DNA of 64,000 nt from Allacma fusca. Taxonomy: Eukaryota; Arthropoda; Collembola; Symphypleona; Sminthuridae. Both the position numbers and the translations under genes were made by a program. The stretch's first letter is position 1, and each line of letters opens with the position of its first letter. The notes below the pieces were generated by a model. That model made no database searches. It was given only the letters and a program-made list of their open reading frames with translations, and was not told where the DNA came from. The stretch is taken from NCBI GenBank assembly GCA_947179485.1, contig OX359247.1, forward strand, positions 40,648,801 to 40,712,800, given 5' to 3'. Positions 46,986 through 60,001 of this stretch are shown piece after piece.

Positions 46986-48851
46986 ATGGATTTCATTTAT
47001 TTGTTAGGCCTCATAATTTTGAGTTGTTCCGTTATTTCCTTAGTGCTGATACTTTTTATAGACTGCGATCTGGTCACGTTCTTTTATGCCCGTTTTGGGA
47101 AACAACCAGGTTTTATTTTTTCCCACCTTATAACTGCAAATTTCCCTGGTAGGCTTTACAGTGCACTTTTTTATGAGAGCTTGAGAGCATCCCTCCTAAA
47201 TGAATTTATTTGAATTTGTTTTAAAGGACGTTCTCTTGCAAGGAGAAAAATAAACACTGTACCATGCGGGAAAATGTTTCACTTTGCCCCTGTACAGAAA
47301 ATTATTCCATATGGCGGGATCTCGTGGAAAGAGTGCATTATAAAACTAAAACATTCATAAGTAAATTAAAAACAGAGGTAACCATCGATTTTTACTTTGG
47401 TTTCAGAGGATTACAAGGGGAAAGTTGTGTGGCTAACTGGAGCTTCCAGTGGGATCGGAGAGGCCATAACGAAGGAACTTGCCAAGGTCGGGGCACGACT
47501 GGTTTTATCCGCGCGTAGGAAGACCGAGCTTGAGAGAGTCAAGCAAGAATGTCTAAGTAAATAAATAATGTAAATTTATGGCACTGTGAAACTGTACAGT
47601 TCTTAAAACATGAAATACGTTTGTTTTTACAATTATTAGATATTTCTCAACTCCGGGACGAAGACATACTGGTGTTACCACTAGATGTCACTGATTTAGA
47701 TTCTCATTTACCAGCATTGAAAACGGTGTTAAAACATTTTGGAAAAGTAATTCAAATCTTTTTTTTTCAAATAATTTAACTAAAAGCACTATATTTTAAA
47801 GCATTTTATTTTAAACGGAAATGATTGTTTTTAGTTGTATAGTATTTTGGTAATGGCTTGATATTTTACGTAGCTGGATGTCTTAGTAAGCAACGCTGGG
47901 CAAATCCAACAAGGTAAATTTGTGCACATGGACCTGAATGTGGACAGGCGAATTTTTGACGTTAATGTGTTCTCCGTGATCAACATGAGCCGGATAGTGG
48001 TGAAGTACTTTTTGGAAAATGGAGGTGGTCAAGTGGCTGTGGTATCAAGCTTGGGAGGGAAAGGTCCTATGCCATTATCGTCTGTGTATTGCGGTTCCAA
48101 GCATGCCATTCAGGTATCAGAATATACACATTTAACATATGTACATATATAAATAACTCACCAATTCATTAGGCTGTTAAATAAAAAATCATACGGTTGG
48201 ATAATATAAGGAATAAAATACAAAAGTATGAAAATAAATTACAGATTTTATGTTTAGAATGTTTTTTAATGAAATTTAATTACCTAATATTTAAAAAGGG
48301 GTACTTCCACTCTCTCAGGATGGAAACATACGGGGAAAAAATTTCCGTCACGGTGATTTGCCCTGGTCCTGTGGATACTCCCATTTTTTCCAAATGTGTG
48401 ACCAATAAACCCCAGGTAAATTTGTATCATTCAAGTAAAGCCTTTTATAATTAGGATCTATTGTTTTAATTTAGGACTTCTGTTACAGCCGGAAAATATT
48501 CAGACGCCAGAGAACCTAATTTTCATGTCAGCAGAGAGATGTGCTTATTTGTCTCTGGTTTCCATGGCAAACAAGCTCAATGAAAGTTGGATATCAAAAT
48601 TGCCATTTATTCCAGTAATGTACTTGCAGATGTACTTCCCCCTTCTGTTTGAATTGTAAGCCTTTTTAGTTGCAATTAACCAATTTATTATTATGCCTTT
48701 GCCCAGTTTTAAAAGAACTATTGCAAAACACATATGTAATAATTATATAATTACTAAGACTTCGTATTCTTGATTGTCTAGATCCTTCAAATTCATTGGA
48801 AGCAGGCAGGTTAGGAAAATGCTGAAAATGTACCCGGATAAGGGTAAATAA
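46986..48851 (+). CDS. DHRS7-like short-chain dehydrogenase/reductase, copy 2
   Basis: Seven exons: 46986-47109, 47407-47556, 47640-47746, 47874-48113, 48299-48415, 48489-48655, 48782-48851, joining to 324 aa. Exons 1-4 and 6 have the same length as in copy 1. Motifs: N-terminal membrane segment ([21 protein letters not shown]), TGASSGIG cofactor loop, LVSNAGQ, VVSSLGG with the catalytic Ser, and YCGSK with catalytic Tyr and Lys. The tail differs from copy 1 (ends lysine-rich, [11 protein letters not shown]). Introns are compact, unlike the kilobase introns of copy 1. Predicted ER-anchored NADP(H) oxidoreductase, substrate unknown. Confidence 0.88.
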
Positions 48852-49780
48852 ATTAAATGCAGCGAGTCACAATCCGCCAAACGTAGATTTAGGATTAAAA
48901 TTCTGTAAAATGAATTATACATTTTTGTCATTGTTTTAAAAATATGATTAATTCCGTATTTTATGTCAATTCATTCTGATCATGGAGTGAAGTTGCCTTT
49001 ATCTTTCTCGATTTTATAAATCATTTAGGGAATTAAAACCGAGCCTAAGAAGACCCTACGTTGTTCCACTCATTTAAGTAGAATATATAAATTTCTGACG
49101 CTTAAGACACTGACATATGAATTACTTGCAAATTTTTCATTTTCCCCTTCCAACAATGTAGCGAAGACCACAAAGCATCTCTAACGTTCCAGTTTTATTA
49201 CAATACTTCAGATAGAAACATATATAATGACCACACAATATTTCTCCAGAAATTCGGAATTATTCAGGGAGGGAAATAGACAATGAGATTACAAGTAGAT
49301 ATACAAATGTCTGAAAAATCCAAGGTTAATTGATGACATTTTATAATCAAGCTCATTTATTCATATATTTCCTAGTATTGTTTTTTTTTCTTAATCATTA
49401 TCAATATCCATACTATATAGCATCCATGTGTGTATATGTAGGTTGTGTGTGTGTGTGTGTGTGTGTGAGAACAGTCTGAGGTCTGAAGTTCTCACGCTAC
49501 CTGGCATGAGATTAAAATTAATTACTCTACAGTTCCCAAACATAAACAGTCAGTCAAGTGTACTCTAGTGTAAATATTAAAATATTTAAAGTCACAACAA
49601 ATGCATCCCAGACTCGCACCAACAAAGTAATCCCATTCAAAGCTGGGAGTAAGTGACTGATGCATAAATCATTACTCACATGTTACATTATAATATTGCA
49701 ACATTTAGTGCACAAAGGTATAGAAAAATATGTAATAAGAAAAAAAATAATAATGATTTAAGACTTTGTTGCGTAAATAT
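48852..49780. other. Gene-free spacer with a GT microsatellite
   Basis: No exon was recognised. A perfect (GT) run lies at about 49445-49467. Confidence 0.45.
49444..49468 (+). repeat. (GT)n microsatellite
   Basis: About 11-12 uninterrupted GT units. Confidence 0.9.
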
Positions 49781-52054
49781 TTAGTCACTATCTGTAAATA
49801 ATGGTTGACTGATTTCAAGATGCTTAGCCATCTCTGTCAATTGATTCTCAAATTCGTCCCTCAGGTACTCCACGTCTTGCTCGTGGCCCAAACAAGCTTC
49901 GTCAGCGATTATTGTCACTCTCAGTCTGTCAGCGTAGCTGAACAATGCCATTCCAATCCCTGCGTTCAAACCAAATAAAATCATTTTAATGCATTTACAT
50001 ACGTCCTTAACTTAAATTACCTGAGTCGAACTTGTTTCACATATCTTTGGCATTAACAATGAGAAGCAAAATTAGATATCCCTAAACAATGTTTGTGAGT
50101 ACGTAGATATAGATAGATACTTCAAACTGTTAAGAAACAATACTGAGCTACTCATTTACAATAGGTTGGAAGGTGATAATTTTTATCTTTAAGGCTCATT
50201 TTTCCGTATAAAATTGTTCTGAATATTCAATTTTCCTCCTTAGCCGTATGATATGTATCTTTAGTTTTATTTCTAAATAAATGAATGTATGTACATGCAC
50301 GAAAGTTAAAAATAATACTTACCAATAGTATTTTTAATAGGAACCCAAGCCCCAACATCCACCAATTTGTCCCCACCAAACATCGTGACAGTCTCAGCCG
50401 GGCCAGGAATATTGCTAAGGGTCATCGTGGCATGGGCAAAGGATCCCAAGAATTTGATCATAAATAGCGGGAGTAGTCCCAAAACGTTCATCGTAAAATA
50501 ATTAGCTAAAATATCACTTGAGCGTGCTAAACTCCTAGCGGATTCGTACACCTTATCCAGTCTCATCATTACATGCTCCATCCCAATTTTCAAAGGGAAT
50601 ATCACAATTGAGAATCTATTTCTGAGGACACGATCCGGAAAGGGAAGGATTGCCACAGGGGGTGCGGCATGAATGACTTCCGGTACAGGTTCCTCCTTCA
50701 AGATAAATAAGCCACGGAGTGCTCCCCCAATGCAGTTCATTAAAATTGCAAAAACAGAAGTACGGGTTGCATTCTTCATAGTTTTGAGTACTTCCAGTCT
50801 CACAGGTCTCGTCCATCTGAAATTCTTCTTCCCAGTTAAAGTTTTCCCATGGAAGAGATGACGCTCCACAAGGAGGAGATTTTTCATAGTAATGTAAGGC
50901 ATCATGAACAAGGCCGTGAGGTGAGCTACCCAGTACTGGAGTCGAGACACCTTTAAGGGCTCAATGGGGTCGACGGTAAATTTAAACGGCTTATCGGCTA
51001 TTCCAGTATGAAGGGCATTGCCCGTCGACACCCCATCCATTATAGAATGATGGATTCGAAATACCAATGCATAGTACTCCCCCGCTGGCTTATTCTCAGG
51101 TGTATAATTTGGGAATACTAAAATTTCCCAGGGCGGTGTATCCAAATTCTCAAAAGGCTCATCATGGATTCTTTGAAGTTCCTCAAATAGCTCCGCCTCA
51201 GTCACATTCCTGTCTAATTTCGGATTAACCTCACCTATGAGCTTAACATGTTTCTTCGTTTCAAAGACTGCCGAATTCTCCCAGCAAACAAAACCAAAAT
51301 AGTTCCGGAGGCAGTAGCGCATTCTCTCAAAAATATATTTCCCATCAATGCAGACTTTCATACAATTCTCCATGGTTTCCAGAATCCTCTCGAATTTACA
51401 TTTCCCCTCGACAACGTACAGCCCAGTGCAAGTGGATGGGGAGGCGTATGTTTCAAATGCCCAGGAAGCATCCATGGGATGAGCTAGGAAAACACGACTG
51501 TTGAATTTTGCCCTTAAGTAGATTTTGGTCATTAACCGGCAGAACAGGATCATGGGCAAGCCGGACATGATTGCGGGTAACATTGCCAAAGTGAGGAGCC
51601 AACTTCCAATGAATTTTGGGAAGAAGTCCAGGAATCCGCTTTTTACTACGAACCGATTGAGCATCCAAATAACTCCGAGCAACAATGCCCAGTCCCAGCA
51701 TTGGTACAGGAAGCGTAAATACAAGTCTTGCATTTGATCAAATAGGGTTGAGCTTGAAAAGTCATCGTAAGTCTGAGTCTCATTAGTAATGCCGTCACTG
51801 GTCCCGTGACCAGGGCTAGTGAAAAAGGTAGGTGTGATTTCACTAATATTAGCATTCCTGCTGTGATGAGCTGGACGGGAGAAACTATTATTTTCAGACT
51901 CTCGGGCTGAAAGGGTGAAATGGGATGGAGGCGGGAAGAAGATATCCGCAATATGAGTCACATTACGGAGGATACTTGACACAGAGAACAAAATTGATTT
52001 GTCCATGTGGTCCATACTGTCCGTGCTGGACACGAAAGCTAACTTTTTCCCCAT
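49781..52054 (-). CDS. WSD1-type wax ester synthase / diacylglycerol O-acyltransferase
   Basis: Two exons, 52054-50323 and 49959-49781, join at phase 1 (donor GTAAGT, acceptor GCAG) to about 636 aa. The active-site motif HHSIMDG fits HHxxxDG of the WES/DGAT family, and the C-terminal NIPGP motif (TLSNIPGPAE) and GIGMALFSYADRLRVTIIADE tail are typical. Two or three hydrophobic segments lie at about residues 110-180 (CWDWALLLGVIWML; WLLTLAMLPAIMSGLPMILF), suggesting a membrane protein of ER or lipid droplets. The enzyme would transfer an acyl group from acyl-CoA to a fatty alcohol or diacylglycerol, relevant to cuticular wax and storage lipids. A long polar N-terminal extension (residues 1-100, Ser/Asn-rich) is unlike bacterial relatives. 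Confidence 0.88.
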
Positions 52055-55000
52055 TAGGAATATTAATCAAAGGTTTTGTTTCACACTAAAACACCACTGA
52101 AAATAATGTGCAGGTCAGAATGAAATCACCACTTGTTATAGAACCTGAAAATATTCGTGAACTTGAAGCTCCCCGTCGGCACTCACGTAATTACATATAT
52201 TCTAGGTATTCAAACGCAACGTAAAAATTGCATGACAAGTTCGCCCGTTTCACAAGTTCTGGCCTATAGGACTGATTTTTTCATTGTAGAGTCAGTCTCA
52301 CTCTGAGGTTACAAAATGTTACGACCAGTTTTTCCCCCTTAGTTGTTTTTCCTCTGAAAGGTGGAGATTTCACGGGATTCCCAGATGAATTAAATTATAA
52401 TTTCCTTATTGAATAATTTTGTCGTTTTTATTCTGCCTAGACTAGGAACTTTTTTAATAGCTATAGACACTGTCCATGTTGAAGATCCAAAGTGCAATGG
52501 AAGTGTGATGTACAAAAAAACAATATGTAATTACTTGAGTGTTAGTACAAAAAATAAATCTGACCACTGCAAGTATTGTAGATGTTTAAGGCCCCATTGC
52601 TACTAGCCTGACTAAAAATTTACTTTGATTGCTTCTTCTCTACTATAAGGAATTAACGTTCTGCTGGTTTTGGAAGGGACAGAGTGAGCAGTAAGACTGT
52701 GATGAAAATCAGCCGCAAGTTTTAGGGATTAGAGAGGAGCTCGAGTTTAGAGTTGAGTAAGCTCCCTTTACGTATGTATGTATCAATGTAGATATGTAAT
52801 TATGTGTATGTACCTATAAATGTTGTAATATTTATTCACTCAAAATTTTGAGCTTTTTCGTGTGTTAAATAATAATAAGTGTCCTCAACACCAATACTTT
52901 ATCGTTGCAAAATTTCAAATGACTTTCCTTGCTTAATCCCCATCTTAAGCTCGGGCCTGATGGAGACTGTGGGGATGTTAAATGTGTCTATATTTAAGAA
53001 AGTACTAAGGAGTTTTTGTACAGTGTCCGTGCACGAGGGCTCTTTAGCTATATAATGTACAAAAATTCAAGCACGGATGTTCTATTCGTAAGCTCTCATC
53101 TCCAACAAGCATCTCAAGCGGTTCACACTCATACAAAATTACGTTGTGAAATGTTCCTATCTATCTTTTTTTATCCACAGTGCCTGCAGGCAAAGGCAAA
53201 TGCTTCAAAAATGCGAAGAGGGAGATGCAGAATCTTGTGGACATTGATTATAATAAGTGTATATATGTAGAGATATATAAATATACCTATAACTTCACCC
53301 TTTCTCTCCAGCATATCTGCATCTCCTGAGGTGACTACCGCAAAGATTTTAATGAAAAAAAGTTGCTAGGCAACTCCTCAAGGTGATGCATGCATATGGG
53401 TATGTACATGTTAAATGTAAGACAGATACATACATATATACATCCCTTGTAAATATGTAGTATGAATGTACTTAATGGGCAAGATCATGCAAAGTGGTAT
53501 GAACTTGTGCTATAAACCTTGTGATGTCTTTGAGGCATGTGTTCTTTGACGTGGATATGTACATATGTGGAGGAATCGGAAAGCTCTAACAATTAAGGAA
53601 ATAATGTTCTAACTTCGACGTCTGCAGTTGCAACTGCGTGTACATTTTTCTTCTTGATGAATGTGATTTTTTTTCCAACAAACAGCGTCATTAGCGGAAC
53701 ACAACTAAGAACGAAGGAATCAGAAACATGTTCTCTCACGCTAAATGCACAAGATCCAGTGTAACCCCTTGTTTGTACATTGTACACAAGTAAACTTTGT
53801 GTGAGGGTACATACATACATGGAGTCCTTCCGTTTCCTGTAAATACTTAATCCAATTGAAACTTTGTAATTACATAAAAATCTGACAAATCCTATCTTCT
53901 TCAGGATTTATAGGACTCGGCTGCTTAAAATATTTGAACTAGATTCTCTGGGACGTTCCGTTCATTTAACACATTCATAAGTCTTGCTGTTGATAGATGA
54001 CGGCATATATTGCATAAGTTGTTATTCATGAGGACCAAGGTATGTGCATAATTGGAAGATGTTGAGTGTAAAATCTATATTATAAAATGTGATTTTTTAG
54101 CACCACACGTGCTCTCATACATTAGGGGACAGTTAATTATGAAATGGAGGGTTCTCTCGTTTATCATACTCCAATGACTCTGAGTCTGCCCCTTGGGAAG
54201 CTGGGACATGAAACACTTTCCCAATAAGTATATCCATCATTGGTTAAAGGTTCTTAATTAACATTGAGTTTCAAGAACAATGATCAGAACCATACAAAAA
54301 AAATAGGTGCGTTATTACTACTTGCGTATATATTTATTTATAGTATGTAGCATTTTCGATTTCCACGTGTGGATGCACAAATAGTACAGTCCCAGTGATT
54401 CCGAGCTTGTGTGAAAGGAGATGATGTTGTTCTGTCTTAGAACCCACAGAATTTTATACCAACACCTCTTGGGCATTGAAACTCATGGCTGGCAAGTTTT
54501 GGACGCTTTCGCCCAAATATTTTAAGTACTTATGTAACTCTGTTTGAGTTTTCACAGACAACCGCATTGTATGTACAGAATGTCTGTGATGACTGAATGA
54601 CTACATTGACACAAGCCCGAAGGACACACAAGCAATGGTGTGTTCACGTTAGGCGATGACTTTTGAGTGAACTATTAGCACTGGCAAAGTGAGTTGCTAA
54701 AAATTGTGGTGCCGGTGCTGCCAGTAATAATATTGTAGTATATAACAAAGCCCTCTAGTAGAATATTAATTAGGAAATTGTAGCAAAGGGCCAATTTATT
54801 GGTAATTATTTATCATTTATGGAGCCTCACACGACCATGCAACTTATACAAAAATTCACTGCGTCCAAACGCTGGTGTAAACGTTAGAAACCTCTTTCTG
54901 GCAGGCACTTTCCCGTGTTTGTAGGTTTAAGGTTAAGAGGAAAACGTGACAATTTTTTAAATTTAAATTTAATATTTCACAAATACAAGTATTAACATTT

Positions 55001-55497
55001 TTAGGTCAATTTTTGCGCTAGTAAAATTGCAATAATTAATAAAGGGAATTAGTGCTGCTTCCGGTCTTATGGTTGGAGCTGCAAGTCCAGGCGGCCAAAT
55101 TTCTAATACGATAATAACTACATGTGTTCAAAGTTTATTTACATACACCCATCCAATTGTCAAAATTTTTAAATGTACAAAGGCAAGAGGTCATAGTAAT
55201 AATAGAGTATGAATAGTTAAATATTAGGATTCAGATTAAAAGTAATTATCACGCAGAGAGATTTAAAATCAAGTGGCTTGTTGAACTTTATCAATCCTCT
55301 GTTGCCCTTTGATATCTGCAAATGATTTTTAATTAAAAGATAAACAAAATTACATAAGCCTTTCAATTGATTCCATGAAATCCGTATCTGGACAATTAGG
55401 AAAAAGTATTTCCCACTTCTAAGGTTTCTCTTGGGGCGGTAGGACTTAGGTTTAACACTTCACAGGGTGCCAGTAATCACGGCAATTTCAAACAGTC
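52055..55497. other. Gene-free 3.4-kb region
   Basis: Nothing recognisable as coding. It holds TATGTATGTACATA-type microsatellite tracts (about 52770-52815, 53260-53290, 53400-53460, 53810) and otherwise plain AT-rich DNA. Confidence 0.45.
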
Positions 55498-56564
55498 ATG
55501 AAAAACCAAATCATTATTATAACTTTCGTTGCACTTTGTTGTTTAAACAAAGCTGTAGTTTCAGGAGCACAGAATGGTGGAGTAAATAGAAATTCGGAAG
55601 GTATTTACACTTATTAATATTTTCACATTTTCATTTATGAATGGATAATTATATAATTACGAAAATACTTTTCCATGTAAGATGTAAGTAAAAAAAGGTT
55701 GACCGTGGCTTAATTTCTATTTACAGCTGTAAGATTTTTAAATAGAATAAATGCAATTGCATTTTTGGCTTCACAAAATGGCGGCATTGCTAGAAATACT
55801 GGAGGTATTTGAATATTACTAATTAATTATAATGTTTCATTCGTTTTCCTGTATTTGTACAAATTTGCAATGCAATAATAATTATTGACGTTGGAAAAAA
55901 TCTTTCTTTCGGTTTACAGTTACAAGACTGAATCTCCCACCAATCACATCTCTGAGAACAATTGTAAGGAAAAAATAGAAATGCTTATTTTAAAAACCAT
56001 TTGGTGAATTTTTGAACAAGTAATTTATATACTCTGTTATTGATGTGATATTAGGAAGAGCAAAGAAATGCCTTGGAAAGCATGCTCAGACTAATCAAAT
56101 TTATCACTGGAGTTGATCTGGAAAAAATTTTGAAACAATTGCAAACCACGATTGACGGGAGTATTGCTGTCATTCAAAGCACCGTAGAGGACGTTGAAAA
56201 GTTACTCAGTAGCGCCAACATCGTTGAGATAATTGTGCAAAACTTCAACTTCATCATTGAGCAATCCGCTTTCATTTCTGGACAAGGTGTTGAAAAAGTA
56301 CTGAATGTGCTTTTGTGGATCCTGAAGGTTTCTGATATCCCTCTTCCACTCCAAGCTGTTGTGCTCTTTATTGCCATCGTGACTACTTCCATTCCGGCAT
56401 TCCTACAGGGATTAGTAGCATCCGTCCTGGAAGTTACTGAGAGTCAGATTCCAGAAGTGCTTGAAAAACTACCAATAATTGTTGAGGCTTTCTTCGAAGC
56501 ACTGAGGAATCAAGTTGAACCTTTGCTAGTACTTCTGCGCCCAATAATTCCTGGACTTCCTTAA
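55498..56564 (+). CDS. Small secreted hydrophobic/helical protein, family unknown
   Basis: Four exons: 55498-55600, 55727-55804, 55920-55963, 56055-56564, joining in frame to 210 aa. The first exon encodes a clear signal peptide (KNQIIITFVALCCLNKAVVSG). Exons 1 and 2 each end in a similar QNGG..RN phrase, so they may derive from one another. The rest of the mature part is amphipathic helix with many Ile/Val/Leu (e.g. LRLIKFITGVDLEKILKQL; STVEDVEKLLSSA) and two hydrophobic stretches (AVVLFIAIVTTSIPAF; VLLRPIIPGLP). No Cys remain after the signal peptide, so it is not a disulphide-rich peptide. Function not recognised; a lipid-binding or membrane-active secreted role is possible. A truncated copy lies at 63218-64000. 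Confidence 0.7.
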
Positions 56565-58204
56565 CTGCGCCGATGAGGATTTTGTAAATGAATTCGTAAT
56601 GAATGTATCTCATTTTGTGGGATTGCTTTTAGACGAATTTCATTAAATGTATCAACTGGGTTTTCAAATTCCGAATGCATTATTTGCAAAACAGTATCTA
56701 ATAATTTAAGAAACATTGAAATACGTTTTATAAAAATGGATGGCAATTATCATTGACCATGCTGCAGTCAATGTCTTGTTCGAAAATCTGAGAGTATTTA
56801 TTTTGCATATTTTTTAATTTGATGGAAAAATTTAAACGTAAGTGTCCAAAAGTGGAATTTCAAAGAGACGTCACCGGTTACTTAAGGAAAAAATTTCAAC
56901 AACTTTTCAAGGTACTTGCAAATTTTCTAATGTACCAAAAAAATCGCAATATCTCAGAGGCAAATTCCACAAATACTTGCTAAGCAAATGAGTGTGCGTA
57001 CATGTGTTCATGAATAGACTGTTTTATTTTTGCTGATTAGTGTTTATGATATGTTAATTTTACACTTCCTGGCAATTATATAATCAATAGCATCATATTC
57101 TTTTTTCCTTAAAATTTTCGCGTGTTACCTTTGAGAAAATGAGGTTGTCAATGTTTTAAACCCATGAAAGGAGATTTATGACTCGTAACTTGTATTAATA
57201 CTACTGACCATAATTACCACGTTTGGATCACCGTCTATTGACAGATCATTAAAGTCAAGTAATATCAGATGCAGTTAGAGCACAAGTTAGACAGACAGCT
57301 TGGGAACCCTTAGGGAAATTGAATTAATTATTTTGCATGGAGTTTTTATTGGGGCCATAAAATCTCATTACTGCCGAGTCTTCACGTTCCAATCAGTTGA
57401 ATTGACAACTCTCTCCCACTGCTTCCTACACGTGCCTTAACCTGTCATGTTGCAGTTGAGAAGTATTCCAAAGTCATCACATTTTTCTCTTGCAGCTCTT
57501 CACTGACCTAAATAGCAATGTCATAGCAACACTTTTTTTCCTTTTGTGCAATGTTCTTAAATAATCATTTTGTTAGCTAATTTTAAATATTACAAATCCC
57601 TTCCTTACCTGAAATTACAATAAATACTATTTGCAGTTGTTAGTACGATTACTGATCCAGTCAAGTTTTTTGGGGAATCAGATTTTGGAGCCCCTTACTT
57701 GAAATCCTCATTTATCTCATCTCACTTTTTCCGGTTGTTGCATAGAGAACAAATCCGACTAAGTTTTTATATTGTTTTTAGTTATTGTTTCATTTATTGT
57801 ATTTATCTATGTATAAATAGTAAGGGCTAAGAAAAAAATAACCTTTTATCAAATCGTTATCCGGTAAACGATAGTTTACTTCGAGTTTGTTGTTTCAGTA
57901 GTCAGTACCATTACCTATGCAAACTTTCCCACCCTGATGCTGCCAGTACCGTCACCTACAATTCCTGTAGATTCAGTGTAATTATTTTCCTTATAAAAAC
58001 CAAGTAAGAGCCACATGTAATCCTTTTTAGTACAGTAGTCAAATATTTCCTAACGGAAAAGATTGATAATATCACATAAAACTTCCTATACTTATTTAAC
58101 AAGGATTTTCCAACTTTAAATTTGTAAGACCCAGTAATTTAGAAGCACTGCTTTGAATTATAAATATTCGGCATTCAGTAGGGACTCAAGATTAAACGAA
58201 CCGT
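56565..58204. other. Gene-free spacer
   Basis: The first about 230 bp are the 3' flank shared with the broken copy near 63740-64000. The rest is AT-rich with no exon recognised. Confidence 0.45.
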
Positions 58205-60001
58205 ATGTGCCTAATGCCATTCAGATATAACATAATTCAAATGCTTGTACGGTTTAAAACATCGTCTCCCAAACAATGGTTTGCTTTGTTTCTGAGTACT
58301 GTTGTTCTGTGGTTCTATTTGGGCTACACGCATTTTCCTTCAAATGGTGTAATTTCCTGCCCACCTCAGGTAGGGATATATTATTAATAATATAATTATA
58401 AAAAATATATCAATTGCAAACATCCATTATACCACGCAACAACACTGTATTAATTCCTGTCTTGCTTAGGATAACGGAGTATTACCAAACCAAAGCACAA
58501 ATACTACAATAATTTATACTACTACATTGGATGGGAAAATAAGCTCGGGAGTTCCACCACCCATAGAGGTAATAAATTCAGCCCAACATTGTCCACAACA
58601 TGGAAGAAATTCTCAAGAAATATTTTATAGGTGCCATCTATTGGGCCAAATCCTGCAGAACAAGTACGAAGACTCCTCTGGTGGTCATCAATATATGGGG
58701 GAGACGTTGCATACTTTGCTATAGGCGACGGCGATGAACTCATTTCACTGGCAACAAAATGTAAAGTCAAATGTGAGTTCACTACGAATAAAACTCTGCT
58801 GGAAAGCAGCCATGGTGTGATATTTCATGGATGGGGAGAGGATCTTCCAACTGAAAAGTAAGTGTTTATTGGGAGTGTGAAACAAGAAAATATTTTGTGA
58901 AAAATAATAATTATTGCATCTATATTGTCAAATATAGACGACCAATCAATTGATAATGTGAATCAGTAAATCATAGAGGTAGCTATGTACGTAAACACAA
59001 AATTGTACAATTATATACATATGTATCCCTGCTTGATTGTTTTTTAATATCCAGCGTGGTTATCGGGGATACAAATGTGACGGTCCCAAAGGGTGCTCCT
59101 CCAGTAAGATTCCCGAATCAAATGTACATTTATATGACGTTGGAGGCGCCACCAAGAATTCGAACAAATATGGAAGCCTATAAAGAATTTTTTAACTGGA
59201 CAATGACTTATAATTTGAATTCGGACTTCCCTATTACTTACGGGCGATTCGTCCGAAAATCTCCAGAGGATATTTTATCCTACCAACCTGCCGATGACAT
59301 AAATTATATTCAATTAGCAAAGTAACATACTACGTTAATACAGAATATACATATGTAAATACACACAAAATGTTTATAATACTCACTGATTCTTTTGAAT
59401 GTTTGGAATCTATAGCAGAACGAAGATAGCTGCTTGGATGGTTTCCAACTGTGACGATGCACCCAGTCAGAGGAACAAACTGGTCGAAGAACTTCAGAAA
59501 CATATACCAATTTCCACTTACGGCAAGTGTGGAACGAATCAATGTAACGAAACCATCGATCCTGATTGCTGGACGGAGTTGGCCATGTCTCACAAGTTTT
59601 ATCTCTCATTTGAAAACTCACTCTGCGAGGACTACGTAACGGAGAAATTCTTCAATCCACTCCGTGCAAAGATGGTCCCAATTGTGTACGGGAAAGCTAA
59701 TTACGGTCACCAGTTCGCGCCAGGATCTTTCATAAATGTAGACAGTTTTGCTTCAGTCAAAGCATTAGCGCATTATTTGTTGTACTTGAATGAGAATGAT
59801 GAGGAGTACCTCAAGTACTTTGAATGGAGGAAATATTACCGGTTGGATCAGGGGTGGCCATTGGAAGAGGCTTACTGCGGAGCGTGTGAGAGACTCCATA
59901 AGGAAAATCCTCCAGCGCCCTCTATGCTTGATATCAATGACTGGTTATTTCGGAAAAATTCGGAGGGATCTGTTTGCGATGAGGTGCCGGCTAACTTTTA
60001 A
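58205..60001 (+). CDS. Alpha-1,3-fucosyltransferase (GT10)
   Basis: Five exons: 58205-58369, 58470-58568, 58631-58857, 59055-59321, 59416-60001, joining to 447 aa. Type II Golgi layout: short cytosolic tail, one transmembrane segment at about residues 25-44 (WFALFLSTVVLWFYLGYTHF), Ser/Thr-rich stem (exon 2, PNQSTNTT), then the catalytic domain. Exon 5 has the GT10 GDP-fucose signature (KFYLSFENSLCEDYVTEKFF) and a VPIVYG strand following it; exon 4 gives ITYGRFV. It would transfer fucose from GDP-fucose in alpha-1,3 linkage to GlcNAc of N-glycans or similar acceptors. The C-terminal Cys pair (CGACERLH) matches the conserved disulphide region. Frames are complete. Confidence 0.9.
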
